A stretch of 64,000 nucleotides of DNA from Hymenolepis diminuta (Eukaryota > Platyhelminthes > Cestoda > Cyclophyllidea > Hymenolepididae). The stretch covers positions 600,602 through 664,601 of the forward strand of contig CAADRB010000005.1 in the NCBI GenBank assembly GCA_900708905.1. The letters run 5' to 3'. The notes under the pieces were generated by a model. The model did no database searches, was not told the DNA's origin, and worked only from the letters and a program-made list of their open reading frames with translations. The position numbers and the translations under genes are program-made. Below are positions 46,619-59,684 of this stretch, piece by piece (position 1 is the first letter of the stretch; every line of letters begins with the position of its first letter).

Positions 46619-47929
46619 ATAAGATGTATGGATGATAATACGGTTCAAGAAACGAAGAGTAAGAGGGAGCGCCCATCTTGGCTCATGACTGCAAACCTCC
46701 CCACTAAGTGCGATCCCATCAAGATGACTATATGGCCTAATCTAGCTAACGGTCATATTGAGCTCCCGGTACGGCCTCCCCACTGATCAACCCTGTTTCA
46801 CTTTGGTCCAGCTGGGTTGTGAGCCTCCCCCCAACAGATATGGGGCTTATAATATGTTTGATTTGTCCCTTTATCCGGTTTTACATTCTATTCAGAGACA
46901 TACTTAATTGATGCAAAACAATCTGTTCGGTAGTAAGTGGATGCAGCATCAACTGGCCTTTTTTATGATCCGAAATTATTAGGACAGCTGTGTATTTTTC
47001 CAAATATGATTTGGCATCCCCATCTATTCATTAATATCTTAACTTATTTCCCATAAAACGCTGACAAACATGAATCAAAATTTCAAAGACTATGTTTTTT
47101 AGCAAAGTGAGCAGATGATCTCCAAACCTCTCATCATTTTAATCAATAAACGGGCGCACACTGCATCTGACAGCTTAACAATTAGCGTGAACATGACCTA
47201 TAATTAGTCAAGCGATGTACAAAACAACACTTCTGCCTTATCGTTCTCTCTCTCTCCGGGTCTGAATTAACTGTAGCCTATCGATATCTAATGAGCACCT
47301 AGGCAATAGGGTCAGAAATCAGGTTTTAATATCACGACAGTAGCAGATGAGCTTCATAACAAGTATTCAAGAGTGCAACTTTTGCCTTGAGTCGTTCAAC
47401 TTCTTAAGAGTTTCACACACTTTTCTCGCAGTTGCTAATCATCGAGTTATCGCATTGTTCCTCTGATCTCTGATTCCTGGATTGGTAATTTATTGCCTTA
47501 AGTTTTATGAAGAATTGTTAAATCATAACATAATTGACGGTGGGACTCAAGCTAGTTTCCTCTTAACACTTTGACTACATAACCCACAACGACTTATGAT
47601 GATAATCGACTGTAGAATTTTGAGAAAATATTCATTAAATATATTCATATTCATTCACGTGTGGGTGAGAGTGCTTATTTTTTTATGCTTGTAAGGTTGA
47701 AGATGTGCAAGAAGACATGGTCAAAATTTTCAAACAACACTTAATTAAAGTTCAGTTAACTCACTTCAACCCTAACCCAATACGTGCTAATAATACTTAT
47801 AGGAATTCCGGACGAAAATATAGGACAAATCAATTAGTAGATACAGTAAATTGTTATCAACATTATTTCTAACTGTCAAACGCGACCTTGCTATGCTCAT
47901 CTGTTAGTATCCTAATTGCACTTAGAACG

Positions 47930-48245
47930 TCCTTGTTGTCATTTTTGTTGTATTGACCTCCCCGGTTAAAACTCACATCGGACTTTGGACCTCCCTTCGA
48001 GTTCTGAGCACCTTCTGTGGTTCCTCCAGCTATTTCTCTACAAACCATCTGTTTGGGCCCAAATATTTACCCCCTTTTCTTGCTAACCTATAAAAGCACA
48101 CACAGAGACAGAATCCTGTTGTGGACAGGATCTACAACATCACAGACTGTTCCGTCTCTCTTTGGTTGATTCTCTTCTCTTGGAAAAATTCTATTAATAA
48201 ATCTGCTGATCGCATGTACCTTCTGTTTCTGTCGGATGTCACAGG
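47930..48245 (+). other. Promoter/poly(A)-like block, possible solo LTR
   Basis: A good TATA box (cctataaaagcac, 48087-48099) lies about 100 nt before AATAAA (48196-48201), and the block ends near gatgtcaca. TATA-then-poly(A) spacing is LTR-like, but the block has no paired copy and no clear target duplication in this window. Confidence 0.22.
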
Positions 48246-48667
48246 GAAAATTATTAGCAGTTGGAAGTCCCTAGTTGTTAGTCCTCCATCTATAACCCTT
48301 TCACAATTCGGCTGAATTTCTAAGACAAAATCATATCAAATTGGTTTTTGGGATGAAAACTATGAGTGGAAGGGGGTTTATTAAGGAGACATTTATATCT
48401 AATCTTATAAGTTACGGAGATTTTCCGTTCATCAAAATGACGCAAAGGATGGGGCCATTTCACGCTTCATTAAATCATTTTCGTTAAGTTTATGGTTTTA
48501 AGTAATTTATGAACCATTTAGGCATTCCGGTACTTGAAGAGTTCAAGATCTATGAGTGTTTTCACTGGCCACATCTTCAAGCCATTATAAATAAATAAAT
48601 AATACTAGTTTCAAATTATATTATAACATTCAACGAGGAAAACAAATTAACAATTATATTATCTTCA

Positions 48668-49982
48668 TCAGGTTGTCCATTCCCTCCTTAATAGATAATT
48701 CACGACGTCGTTTTTTCCATGATTAATCCTCTGGATTGCTGAATAAATCTATGTCCACAACGTCAAGCGCTTTTTGGCCGGTTGATCGACTACAATGGTT
48801 TGAAGTACTAATAGTACGGATAAATTTAATAAAATATTTTTCCTTCTTTCAGATTGTATAATAATTATCGTTATCAATAACCATTTTTACCCTTTATATA
48901 TACACTCCATATAAAGGGCATATCAGGCACATTATACTGTTTGAATTTCATAAAGGAAATACGCCGGACTCAGCAGCAAAAACACTCAAAGACACTGATG
49001 GAAATGGTGGTGTGAATGAAAAGATCTGCAGTAGGTGGTTCTCACCTTCACCTTTCACAAAAGATGACTTCAGCCAGAAAGACGAATCGAGAGCAGAATA
49101 CTCAAAAAACTCTATTCTGAGCAATTGTTAGTTGCCATTGATGAAAATCCAACCTGCACTACTAGAGAACTGAGCAAGACCTTTAACGTAAGCCGCCAAA
49201 GACCATATATAGGGAAATGAAAAGGCTTGGCTGGGAAATGAGTCAGAAATCAATAAGCAACAGCGTGTAACCTACTGTGTTTCATTGCGTTCTCGTGAAC
49301 TTCAGGCACCTTTTTTAGACCGAATCACAACTGATAGCGACGAGAAGCAGATCCTTTACAACAATGTTAAGCGCAAAAGACAATGGCTAAGTCAAGACAG
49401 TGGTTCAAAGCCAATTCCACAACCGAGAAGTGGACTGCGCCCGAAAAATGTCTTTTGTGCGTATGGTGGGATTTGAAGAGAATTGTTTATGAACTAAGGG
49501 GTGACAATCAAACAATAACATCTGAAGTTTATTGTCAGCAGCTAACTCGTTTAAAAACAGTTAACGGCAGGAAAAACGGCCTTCTTTGATTAATCGAAAA
49601 GGAGTGATTCTGCACCATGACAATGCCAGACCCCACAATTCAGGAGTAATTATAAATCTCGTTGAAGAATTTGACTGAGAAGTCATGCGTCACCCACCAT
49701 ATTCCTCCGATCTTGCACCAATCGATTTTTATCTCCTCAGGGGCTTACAGAAACATTGAATAGGGCAATGGCTTACTTCAAGAGAAGAGGTCGAAATGAA
49801 GAAACTAGTTTCTTTTTTGGGTCGAAACTGTCTAAATTCTATGAATATGGAATGAGGAAGCTAATGGCAAGATGTAATTGATAAAAATGGTGACTATTTT
49901 GAACACTAAATAGATGTATTTTTGACAAAATTTTCACTTTAATTCAAATTTAAAAAATAGCAGAACTTCTGTTACAACCTGA
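48668..49982 (+). mobile_element. Degenerate second mariner element
   Basis: Outer 9-bp ends tcaggttgt (48668) and acaacctga (49974-49982) are perfect inverse complements; the spacing (1.31 kb) is that of a full mariner. Remnants of transposase lie in order. An N-terminal helix-turn-helix piece (LFEFHKGNTPDSAAKTL) is near 48.93 kb. Then come KWTAPEKCLLCVWWDLK near 49.43 kb, ILHHDNARPH near 49.61 kb and PPYSSDLAPIDFYLL near 49.70 kb. All three DDE positions can be traced, but several frameshifts and stops separate them. It differs in ends and sequence from the 40.1 kb element, so it is another lineage. Confidence 0.85.
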
Positions 49983-50486
49983 TATAATGAAAATTTTCGA
50001 AGATGATTAGATTCGAAGGTCTACGATTTCAAAGAAAGTGATCATTCTTGGAATCGTGCTTAATTTGTCCCTGTGCAATATCTCGCCTGCCCTTATTATT
50101 CGAGACTATGGTTCAGGTCTATCAGCCATGTATTGAGAGGTTACACTGGGATAATTAACTGATTTCTTAACGTGGAACAAATGAAAAATTACGTTTAGTT
50201 AGAGCTCTCTTGATTATTTATTCTCGATGTATTCCGTTATTCAATTATTAAGACTTGAAATAACAATAATATGTGGGAATCTGAGTAGATACTCTCATGC
50301 TTGAGTGAGTGGCAGCCCTTACCTTGTTTTCAAAGCTTGAATAACCACGCTTTACCAATTTCAAAGTTCTCCAACTTTAGCTTGATATTTGGGTTAAATT
50401 TTGACTCATTTCAACCCAACTTAGTAGGTTCGAGTATAAATTCCGACCCAAAAGAGAAAGCATCCCCACTGGCAGATAAAACACTA

Positions 50487-50492
50487 TTTATT
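50487..50492 (-). terminator. Candidate poly(A) signal of the IP3 3-kinase gene
   Basis: AATAAA on the minus strand about 135 nt downstream of the stop at 50627-50629. It is the first canonical hexamer I find after that stop. Confidence 0.45.
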
Positions 50493-50626
50493 TCTCAGTA
50501 TTTCAAAGTATCAAACATGATCATTTCACAATTTGGCGGAATGTCAAAAAAATCATATCTTGGTTTGTACGAGGGAATGAAACAAGAGCACAGATGGGAA
50601 AAAAGAATCCAATGCAACGTATCCTT

Positions 50627-53600
50627 CTACCTAGGGCCATTTCCAGCCTCCGGTTTCGACGAGACCTGCTCACAGCCCACAAAAATTACTGGTTTTCTCA
50701 ACAAGGGGGCACAGAGAGACGAAGCGGATGAAATACAGGGTGTTGTGGAGGGCAATGGAACGACCTCCCGCAACACTTCGGTAAAAGCGTCTATGAGACG
50801 TTCCAGCCCAAATAAGTAGCCGTCTTCGTGGTTGCCCGCCACCCAGCTAGCGTGATGATCGATCTCTACTCCTGGAGGTAAGGGGTGGGTTTTGCCAAAA
50901 TCGATTAACCAGACGTTTGACTTGGTGCCGGTTTTATCATGAACGAAGAGGAGAGAAGTGCCAACCATCTGTAAAAAAATGTTGATAAGTATTCGCACGG
51001 AAAACTGATTTAAATAAGAATTTTTTAAATGTGAGTTTTTGCATAACTGTGCCGCGGTAGTTAACGTGTACATTTGAGAAGTTAAATCAAGGGTCGAGAG
51101 ATCGATACTCATTAGTGCACATCGAGAGGTGTGAATAGCCAACTCAATAGAAGGGAGAGTGTGAATTCCTCATTAGAGTTGTTTCAAGAAGCTCTCTATT
51201 TATCCAAGTCAGATGTTGTTAACGCTTCTCTTAATGAGACTTATTTATTTCCCAACATCACATAGAGAGTACTAAGTAATTGGTTTCAAAATGAATAGGA
51301 AAATACCAATTTTTCGGAGGTTAATTACTTGTACATTTTTCTAACTACTCAGGCCAATATTATAAAATTGCGTTCAAAAGTAAATCGCAAATAATGAGGT
51401 GGCGCTACTGAGAACCTCTCATTCCGCATCCTTCTAATGGAAAGTAACAAACTTGCACCGACAATGGATGAGCTTCAATTTTTTGACCTCTAAATTGATC
51501 TACGTAATGACGACGGCTAAAATGCCCGCATAAACATAGTCAAAAATACAATTGGATTTTTCGATAATAAATCTCAAATGATTATTAGAAAAGTGTTTTA
51601 CAATACATATCGTGATAAGAGAAAAGTTAACTTAGAGCCCATTTGATTACGAAACCTACATTCTGTCATTCTTCTGTTAATACGATATGAAAATGAAGGG
51701 GATACTTAGGAACTTTGAATTAGGCTATTCTCATGGAGAGACACCAATAAGCCTTCCTTTCGTCCACAATAGTACAGGTCCAGATTTACGATTTAAGTGC
51801 TCTTAGCCGCATCATTGCATTTCTTAGCATCAATTTGCTAATTGAGAGAGTCTCTCCCTTCTAAAGAGTCACAGCAGGCATATGCCCTAGCGTCATTGGA
51901 TAATTTACGACAAATAACCGAGAGAATTACCAGACATACCCGTAGGGTGCTAAAAATCAACAAGTTAACGATAAGTCTAATTAACGTAAGATGACATTGA
52001 GCTGTTAACATTTCAGCTCTCCGGCGTGTGCATTAAATTAAATAAGTGTCGATCACTAGCCCTTAATGTTTGGGTTGATGTTTCTGTTGAATCTATTTAT
52101 GCAGAGATGAGACTCTATTCCCGAAATTTCCAAAAGAGTCAATGTTGCTCATTCAAGCTGGAGTTGAATCAAAAGATTCGAAATTTTTCAGATAGCCTGC
52201 TGTTATTAATTAGGCTCTTTCCATCCTGAACCAATTGTACTCAAAAATTTGGTCTTTTGAGCTAGCTTTATCTAATTAAGTGCTCTTCATGCCCCTTCAT
52301 TCACTTTAAATCATTTGGACATATCAAGACTCCTGATAGGAAGCAGAATTAATAATTGTCAATGCCATGAGCAGAATTCAGAAAATAATGTGAAAGAAAA
52401 CCTTTCCTAGGACACTAGACATTTCAATTACTTTTCCACCAAATTCATATATGAAATAAAGTAATCTTATTGCTACATTACCAGTTAACTAGGCAACCAG
52501 TTAATCTCACCATATTCAACCTAAATATGAACCGTTGTTATTTTTTGACAAGTTGAAGAGAAATCACCATTTCAATTTACAAATCTTCTCACTTCTTTCT
52601 TAGATTTCTATTAACCGCTAAATCTTAACTTATAGAAGGCAGAATGCCAGTACAGTAACTAGAAGAGTAGTATTCTCCAGGTAGACAGCTTCTATAAATA
52701 AATAGTGATCTACATGATATTTGAATAAGTCCGTTTTGAGTGACCTCCTTGAGATTTCAATTTCTCTAGTATCCACTCATTCATTCTCTATAACATTCTG
52801 GATCTAGATAGATGACATCTTTTGCCATAAAGAGTTAAAGTTACTCCGATGCAAGTTATCTCAGAATCCATCTGAACGGATTTCTTGATGATTAAATAAG
52901 TACCATCTATTCATTTCCTTTAAAGACGTCATCAAACCTATCTAAACTATCGCTTCCTTTTGCCATCTCCAGTGACAAAAAATGGCTAAGAGCAAAAGTA
53001 TTTGGTAGAAATAAAAGAAATTCTTATAACATCCTGAAGCTGAGGGGAAGTAAGTGAGCATATAATTCCGCAATGCCGCTATTTTACGTAGAATGCTATT
53101 GGTGAAGAATACCCCACTGAATAAGACTACGCTGTGCAAAAGGCTTCCAGCATGGGCTGTTTATGTCAGAGATCAGTTTTTTAACTCTATTTTACTCCAA
53201 GTTTACATTTAATGCAAAAATTAAGGAATTTTACATGCAAAACGTTCTAATTATTAACGATTTTTAAAGCCAAATTGCAGGTAGAAGTAATTTTGTTTAG
53301 AGGTACTTTACCATTAGAAATATCAAATGTATATATATATAATGTAACTGTAAAAGAAATGTAAATATGACGAGAATACGATTGTTACTCAATTTGATTA
53401 CAAGACATTTTATAGACCGAACAGATGCTGTTTGATACATTTTTCAAGAAAACATAACTAGATCCAAATATGATTATTTAACTGCCTGATAATGACACCA
53501 ATACGCATACAACAACGACAACAACTATCACGTATGTCCGTTGAGGCATAACATCATGCTGAGCGTTTAATGTAAATCTCAGGTTGACATTTCATATATA

Positions 53601-56600
53601 TATTTTGTGTATATATCCGCTATTTCTCCCTGTTAATCTTGATTTGTACAACCTTGTGACGATGATAAAATAGTAAGTGATAGTTTAGCCAGACACTATA
53701 CCCTACGTTGGTAATCCCAATACCTTCTTCCCGAAAAATAAAATAAACTATGTCCAGTTGTTAAATAGAATTAAGAACGACTAGTATCAGGACTAAAATT
53801 ATAAAAAAACATATTATCTCAAGATTATGATTAGCGGTAGCAGACCTCTGAGAATTTCACAGACCCTCTCTCGCAAACTTCGAATACTATTCAATAATAT
53901 CGATCGCTAGTGAATTCCAAGATCAAAATACCATGAATTTTACGTAATGAATACTAAAAAAAATAAAACATCTACTTAGTAATTTAATTGGCTAGTATTA
54001 GCTAACTGCCTTTCTGACTATTAGGTAGTATAATCAACCAATCAATCAACATTAGGACTGACAGTGAAATGGGCAAAAAGATGGATTCCGTATTTCAATC
54101 AAAACATTACACTCTAACCCCTTCCTCTCAGCCACTTTTACTATTTTACCATTCCCACAGTTTAGACACTTTCTCATAATTAAAAATATAAAATTATTTT
54201 CTTTTGCTTTGCCACGGTCACAAATACAACAATTAAAATAAAGTAATTCGTTTCTCACTTCATGTGACTTGAAGAAAGGGGAGTTCTGTAGAGCCTTTTG
54301 TATCGAAGTTAGTCTCCTTAAGTATGATGCCTGAAAATGAAAATGTAATTAATTAACATAATTTCATTTGAATAAAAAATCAACTATGCAGTTAGAAATC
54401 TCACAAATCAACGCACCTGCAACTGTTTTGAACCCTCAGTAAAGTTGTTAAGACATCCCTTAATATCTGACCAATCTTTAAGCCTTTTATAGTCCCTCGA
54501 AGGTTTTGCATTGTGCTCCTGAAATGAATGAGGCAATGAAAGACCCAAAAGAGAAAAAGATAGGGAAAAATCACTCATAAGAAGCAGAGAAGGATTATTG
54601 AATTAGACGACACCTAGAAATAGAATCTGGGAAAGATAATTAAATATGTAAATGAGAAAATGATTGAAAACCAGCGCTGGATTTATCCTGAGAACCAACA
54701 GAAATTATCTGGAAATGACAAATGCTAATTAATTTGAAAGAAATTACAACACGCAGAAAAGGAATGATTCCGCTCGATGACTGCGGTGAAGTATGATCAT
54801 CTGCCGTGTTAATTGGTAATAAAAATTATCTTCAGGGAGGAAATTTTATCTTCGCTCATCAACGATGAGTCACCTAAGGTAATTTTCTAAGGGTTAACCA
54901 TTGCTTTTCTTTTCTAGAAATTCACTGACAAAAGAGAGACTAACTCTTGACATTTTGCTTCCAACAATATTCAGTCCGTACATTATCGAAAAATGCTTTT
55001 AAATTCTTCGGGTTTAATACAAGAACAAATCAGTAATTATCGGACAGTCCAGGGTTTATAATATTCTTACAGATTTTCAAACAATTTATGGAAGCGAAGA
55101 AGATCAAATTAATCAGCGATGCATATTTGTAATGGGCACTCCTCGATTGTGCAATACCAAATCAGTAGGAAAAGTCTAGACACCAAGAATTTTTTGAGAT
55201 ATTTTAGGTCAATTACCTGTTCGATTTCTACCTCTTTGGTAAAAAAATGCAAAGTGAGATTTTGGGATGATTCGAAAGAACAAACACATTCAAATTACAA
55301 TTTAGAATTGTTTTAATCGATAAATGAGTATTTTCTACCAGATGCACTCACATAACTCAGGATAAGCAATTAAGTATATTCAGGATGACATAGCATAAGG
55401 AAATAGACTAAGAAAAAGACTCAATTTGATTAATGAATTCCATATTAAGCCTTAAGAATCAACACTCCAACAGTTGAATAACTGCCACTGTTTTGTCTCC
55501 AGTTAATAGAATCAGTCTAAAAAATCGCGCGTGATGCAGTCACAAAAATTGGCCAAGTATAGCGAATGCGGCAACACATTCGATTGTGACAATTGTCCAT
55601 GGCCAATAAACTAAACCACTGGTTTTTACTTAACGGACTTGCTGACTGTTCAAATGTAACGGAAGCCATTAGTGTAAACAGAAATTTAAACGGGAAGTTT
55701 AACAGCTTTTCTGTATCCGTAAAGGGACTTAAGATCTTTGAAAAGTTTTTCACCACAGTCTCTTCGGAAGGGAAGAAAAACTGACAAGAAAGTTGCTACT
55801 GCAGATACTACTTCCCAGCCCCCGGACATTCAAGCTCTCCATTTCTATAAAAACAAGGGCCTTTATTATCTAATAACCCCTACCCCTCCTGTTTAACCTG
55901 TAACCTCCTGGCAATGTTTCAGGGCTGAGGAATAGTTGTATAGATTTACTATTCCATGTGCTGATGAAAGGAGTCAAAATAGTAAATGCATCAAACTTTT
56001 GAAGATATAACCATGAGAGAGTCTCACAGTCACACCAGTTATCCCGAATTCCTTCTAAATTTTCCACATTTGTTCATTTAACCAATTCATTTTCATCAAT
56101 AAATTATGAATCAACTCACAAGATATTTTAACACAACATGTGGTTAGAAATCAGCAAATCAAAAGAAGGAACTTCATGTTAATTAGTTAATAACAAGTTA
56201 GAGCACAAAGACTCAACTGAACCTTAGAACTTTTGGCTAAAACGCCCACCGCTTACCACGACATTTCCCTGTAGGAATTAAAGTGAGTGTTTAGGAAAAA
56301 AGAAGATAAGAAATTATACTAGTTCAATGTGTTAGCTAACGTTTAACAAGCTTCTCGATGGCTCTCAAAAGAGGTAGATATCCGAGATAATAAAGTGAAA
56401 TAGGACTAAGACTTGTTTAATTGACCCAAGCCAACTTAAGTCAGACATGCTGATGAAAGCGTTCATTGAGATACCTTACCTGAGTGCGAATATATAGTTC
56501 TTCTTGTTAATGTTCTACTAACAAAAATGTCAAGAGGTCAATTATGTCACCAATCAGACGTTTGTATCAAGTAGTATACGATTATCTCATGGAATAATTG

Positions 56601-57108
56601 GACGACATGCTGGAAATGCAGTGTGACCGCATTGATGAAAAGTCCTAGAATATTGCAATAGATGTAACCAATCTTTCAGTGTGATTAATTGATCAATCAT
56701 CATGAGTAACTTTGTCACGAGTTATAAATAATACTAGCTACTACGTCACTTAAAACAAAAATCAATTGATTGATGAGATAACTAATCGGGCGTCGTATCT
56801 TATCAGATAAGTTGTAAATAATTTATGCATTCCATAGGATGGCGCATTTTAAAATAAAAAGTAGCATTTGATAACAGGGAATCAGTCAATTATCTATGTT
56901 TAACTCAAAAGGATAAAGCATAGACATGTTGCTAGCTAGCTACTGAAGACTGACACACCTTGATGCCTTCTATCCGAAAGCCGAAGTCAGCTGATGAACT
57001 GAGAGTTTCCCGCCACTGCATATAACGGAGTTTCGTGATAGCAGTTTGCTGATGTTCCAATGGAGTAGGCTCGTTTGGATCCACTTCAATCATCTTCTGG
57101 TACATATC
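50627..57108 (-). CDS. ITPK: Inositol-trisphosphate 3-kinase, C-terminal part (4 exons; 5' end not found)
   Basis: The family phosphorylates Ins(1,4,5)P3 to Ins(1,3,4,5)P4 with ATP, controlling calcium signalling. Exons (minus): 57108-56959, 54518-54417, 54330-54259, 50968-50627, all joining in phase 0. Exon 1 here carries [11 protein letters not shown] and [20 protein letters not shown] then IEGIK, the inositol-binding segment. Exon 2 is the variable loop. Exon 3 reads [11 protein letters not shown]. The last exon holds [18 protein letters not shown] (the metal-binding IDFGKT motif of inositol polyphosphate kinases) and [16 protein letters not shown]. After the normal family end there is an unusual extra tail of about 47 residues rich in P, S and V. 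The conserved PxxxDxKxG exon and the N-terminus must lie upstream of 57108 or beyond the window. The exact paralogue (A, B or C) cannot be assigned. Confidence 0.92.
50969..54258 (-). other. Intron of the IP3 3-kinase gene (3.3 kb)
   Basis: Donor GTGAGA after the KSHE codons and acceptor tttttttacag before MVGTS. It contains a SINE-like copy at its 3' end and no recognised exon. Confidence 0.7.
51050..51200 (+). repeat. SINE-like dispersed repeat, copy 11
   Basis: Blocks are gtgccgcggtagttaacgtg, tcgagagatcgatactcatt, agtgcacatcgagaggtgtg, aatagccaactc, and gggagagtgtgaattcctca followed by ttagag. The order matches other copies; it lies antisense in the kinase intron. Confidence 0.6.
54519..56958 (-). 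other. Intron of the IP3 3-kinase gene (2.4 kb)
   Basis: Donor GTGTGT after the IEGIK codons and acceptor ttcatttcag before EHNAKPS, phase 0. I see no exon or recognisable repeat within it. Confidence 0.7.
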
Positions 57109-59635
57109 CTAGAATGAAAAGAGGTAAGCGTTAATTAACTTGAGAAAATAGGACTATATACAAGTAATGCCAACAGTCATCACAAACCACAATGGATTAT
57201 ATTGGCAAGGCATTTAATACGTCGTCAAAGTAACTTAAAGCCGATTTCAATACTACAGAGATAGTAATTAATGGGAAGTTGTATTTGTAAAATAGCGTCA
57301 GTCAAAGAATCAAAAATCTTCCGTTTAAATTAATTTCTCCCATTTTACAGGTAACTTGTCAGCTGATCCCCCTGACTAGCTGTTCATATTCATTCTTTAG
57401 ACGGAATGTTTTTAATGTAGATCTCAAACCACATTTTAACTTGATATTTATAAAAGGAGAGTTTTTATAAAAAAAATGGAATAATTTCTATCGTTAAATG
57501 TGTTCTGGTGCATTTTACCTCCACATTAAATGAAGTGGACTAATTTTCAGGAAGCCTCAGGAAGCAATAATGACAGATTATAGAACCGTAAGGCAGCCTT
57601 CGGGAAAAAGAATTTGTCTGCAAGATTTACCCAAAGATGGTATGATGATGAACTTACCATATAATCACTATACTACAAATCTAATTTCTTGTCGTCTCTT
57701 CTATTAATAAAAATATACAAGAAGACTTTCAACCTGTGACATCCAGACTTCAAAAAATTTAGCTCCATGATACACTCTCTTCCAGATACCGTGAAATGAG
57801 TATGATTGACTTGTGGTAATATACTAAGGTGAGGTCAAACAAATTCCTATGCAATTCCAAGACGTTATAGGAGTGAAACCACATAGAGCCTTGAACAGAA
57901 TCAGATCAAAAGCGTCTACAGGCAAATTGAAGTAAACAAATTAGATATTCGATTCAAATTTACATGGTAAAAATATTCGTCCACATTTTAATGCCCAGCG
58001 ACTGTTGTCAACCACGAAAAATTTTAGACTATTTTCTTTGTTTAAAATTCCGCCCATTGATATACCATAAAGTTCAGTTAATTTGTAAACTTAAGCAGTA
58101 ATTTCTAGCCTCTTCAATCGACAGTCAATGTTAGCATTGTAGGAAGTAAGAAAATCTTGTGCACGTACATTTACCCTGAGTATTGTATAATGTATGCGTT
58201 TCTGCTGCCATTGGCAACGCAAGGTCAACATCAGTGACCATAATAGGCACTCCTATTGAGTAGGAAACAGGTAGTCGTTTTCTATTAAATAAACAAATAT
58301 GACACGCTTCTTAACAAACCCTTAGATTGTTTGAGATGCACCTTAACATTAGGAGAAGAAAGAAATAATTGTTCATGCAAAATGTGTGAAACCAATCGGA
58401 AAGCATTTGCACAATTACTATGACGTTAAATAAGCAACACAAGAACATAAAGTGAATTCGCACCCTAAAGAGCGAAGATTATCACTATTACATATATAAG
58501 CTCAAGACCACCTAAAACTATATTAGTGAAATGTATTAGGACTCATTGAATTTTATTAAGCTCTGCCATGGCTAGTCTCAACTAACCGCGCATACCTATA
58601 AGAGGATTCAAATGAATCAGTGATATGATTAGTAATTCAATTTTATGAGGCTCTGAATATTGTGGATATGATCTTATCCCAAAATCCAGGGGTCAAGTAG
58701 TAAAAATTGAGTATGGAAACATCTTGATATTGCAATGAGGTTTATATTCTTTATGGGTGGACAAGTTGATGCTACCAGAATTTAAACAACGTAAGACAAT
58801 TGGCATTCTGATTTCATTATTGACTTCTGCTCGATTCTCCGTATTTACTATTTCGTTTTTTAGATGGAATACTTACACATGAATGATCTTAATAATCTCT
58901 TTAGCTATATTACTGAAGCACGGAAGCATTTAAGCAAATATCGGCTGAGACCATGTTTAGACTAACTCCTCACTTCTTCAAGTCCATCTGTCAAGGATTG
59001 TATTTATGGACGTTTGAACTAAACCCACGATCGACGTTTACATGTAATCTTGTTTTTTTTCAGAGAACAAAAACTAAATGACTGTTTACAACTGTATAAA
59101 CGACCTTACCGTACTAGCAGGTCAAGCAACATAATGCTTAAATTTCACACTTAATCAAATGTACAGGATTATCATCCTGTAACTTCTTAAAAAGGTATAT
59201 GGAAGGAATATGCATAGATGGGCATTATTTGTCATTAACCATTATTTTCCTCACTATTATAGAATTTCTAGTCAACTGATTATCGATAACATGGCGCTTT
59301 CTTGAACACAAGTGACTGGAGTTCTTTGGAGTAATTTTTCAATCACCCTATACATGTGAGCCATTGTGCTGCCTCTCTAGGATTGTTCGAGTTCGAATAA
59401 TTCACTTAAGTGTTTTTATTAAGGGGTTCGGATTGAATGGTTTCATTAATAGAGGAAGGAAATGACGCCATTCATCAACGTCAAATTGACAGGAGGAGGC
59501 TGTTTCAGCACACACAAAATTAACAGCATCACCAAAAGGAAAATATCCTCCCCCTCCACACCCCAAAAAATAAGTAGAACACTAAGTTTTGCGTAGGCCA
59601 ACGTATATTGAATAAACCATGAGGAAAATTAGGGC

Positions 59636-59684
59636 GAGGAAGAGAGATAAGGAGGGGAGGGGAGAGGAAGAGAAAAGAGGGAAG
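59636..59684. repeat. Polypurine (G/A) tract
   Basis: Forty-nine bases of G and A with a single T at 59648. Such tracts can form triplex-type structures or act as pyrimidine-rich sequence on the minus strand, which is the kinase gene's sense strand. No acceptor-exon pair was seen next to it. Confidence 0.6.

Larger units (their letters stand above)
41531..48667. other. Gene-poor intergenic region with repeat debris
   Basis: Seven kilobases between the two mariners with no recognisable coding exon on either strand. Open frames are below 105 codons and lack motifs. Notable items are the LTR/PBS-like block at 42.56-43.08 kb, an AT-only tract near 43.38-43.44 kb, the inverted repeat pair at 44.38 and 46.55 kb, and a promoter/poly(A)-like block at 47.93-48.25 kb. 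Confidence 0.55.

Noticed and set aside
50301..50819. 172-codon plus-strand frame
   Set aside because: Mostly antisense to the terminal IP3-kinase exon, which has clear family motifs on the other strand.
54052..54258. 68-codon frame with CxxC pairs (possible zinc ribbon)
   Set aside because: It lies in the kinase intron just beyond the exon donor, lacks splice support and is AT-driven sequence.
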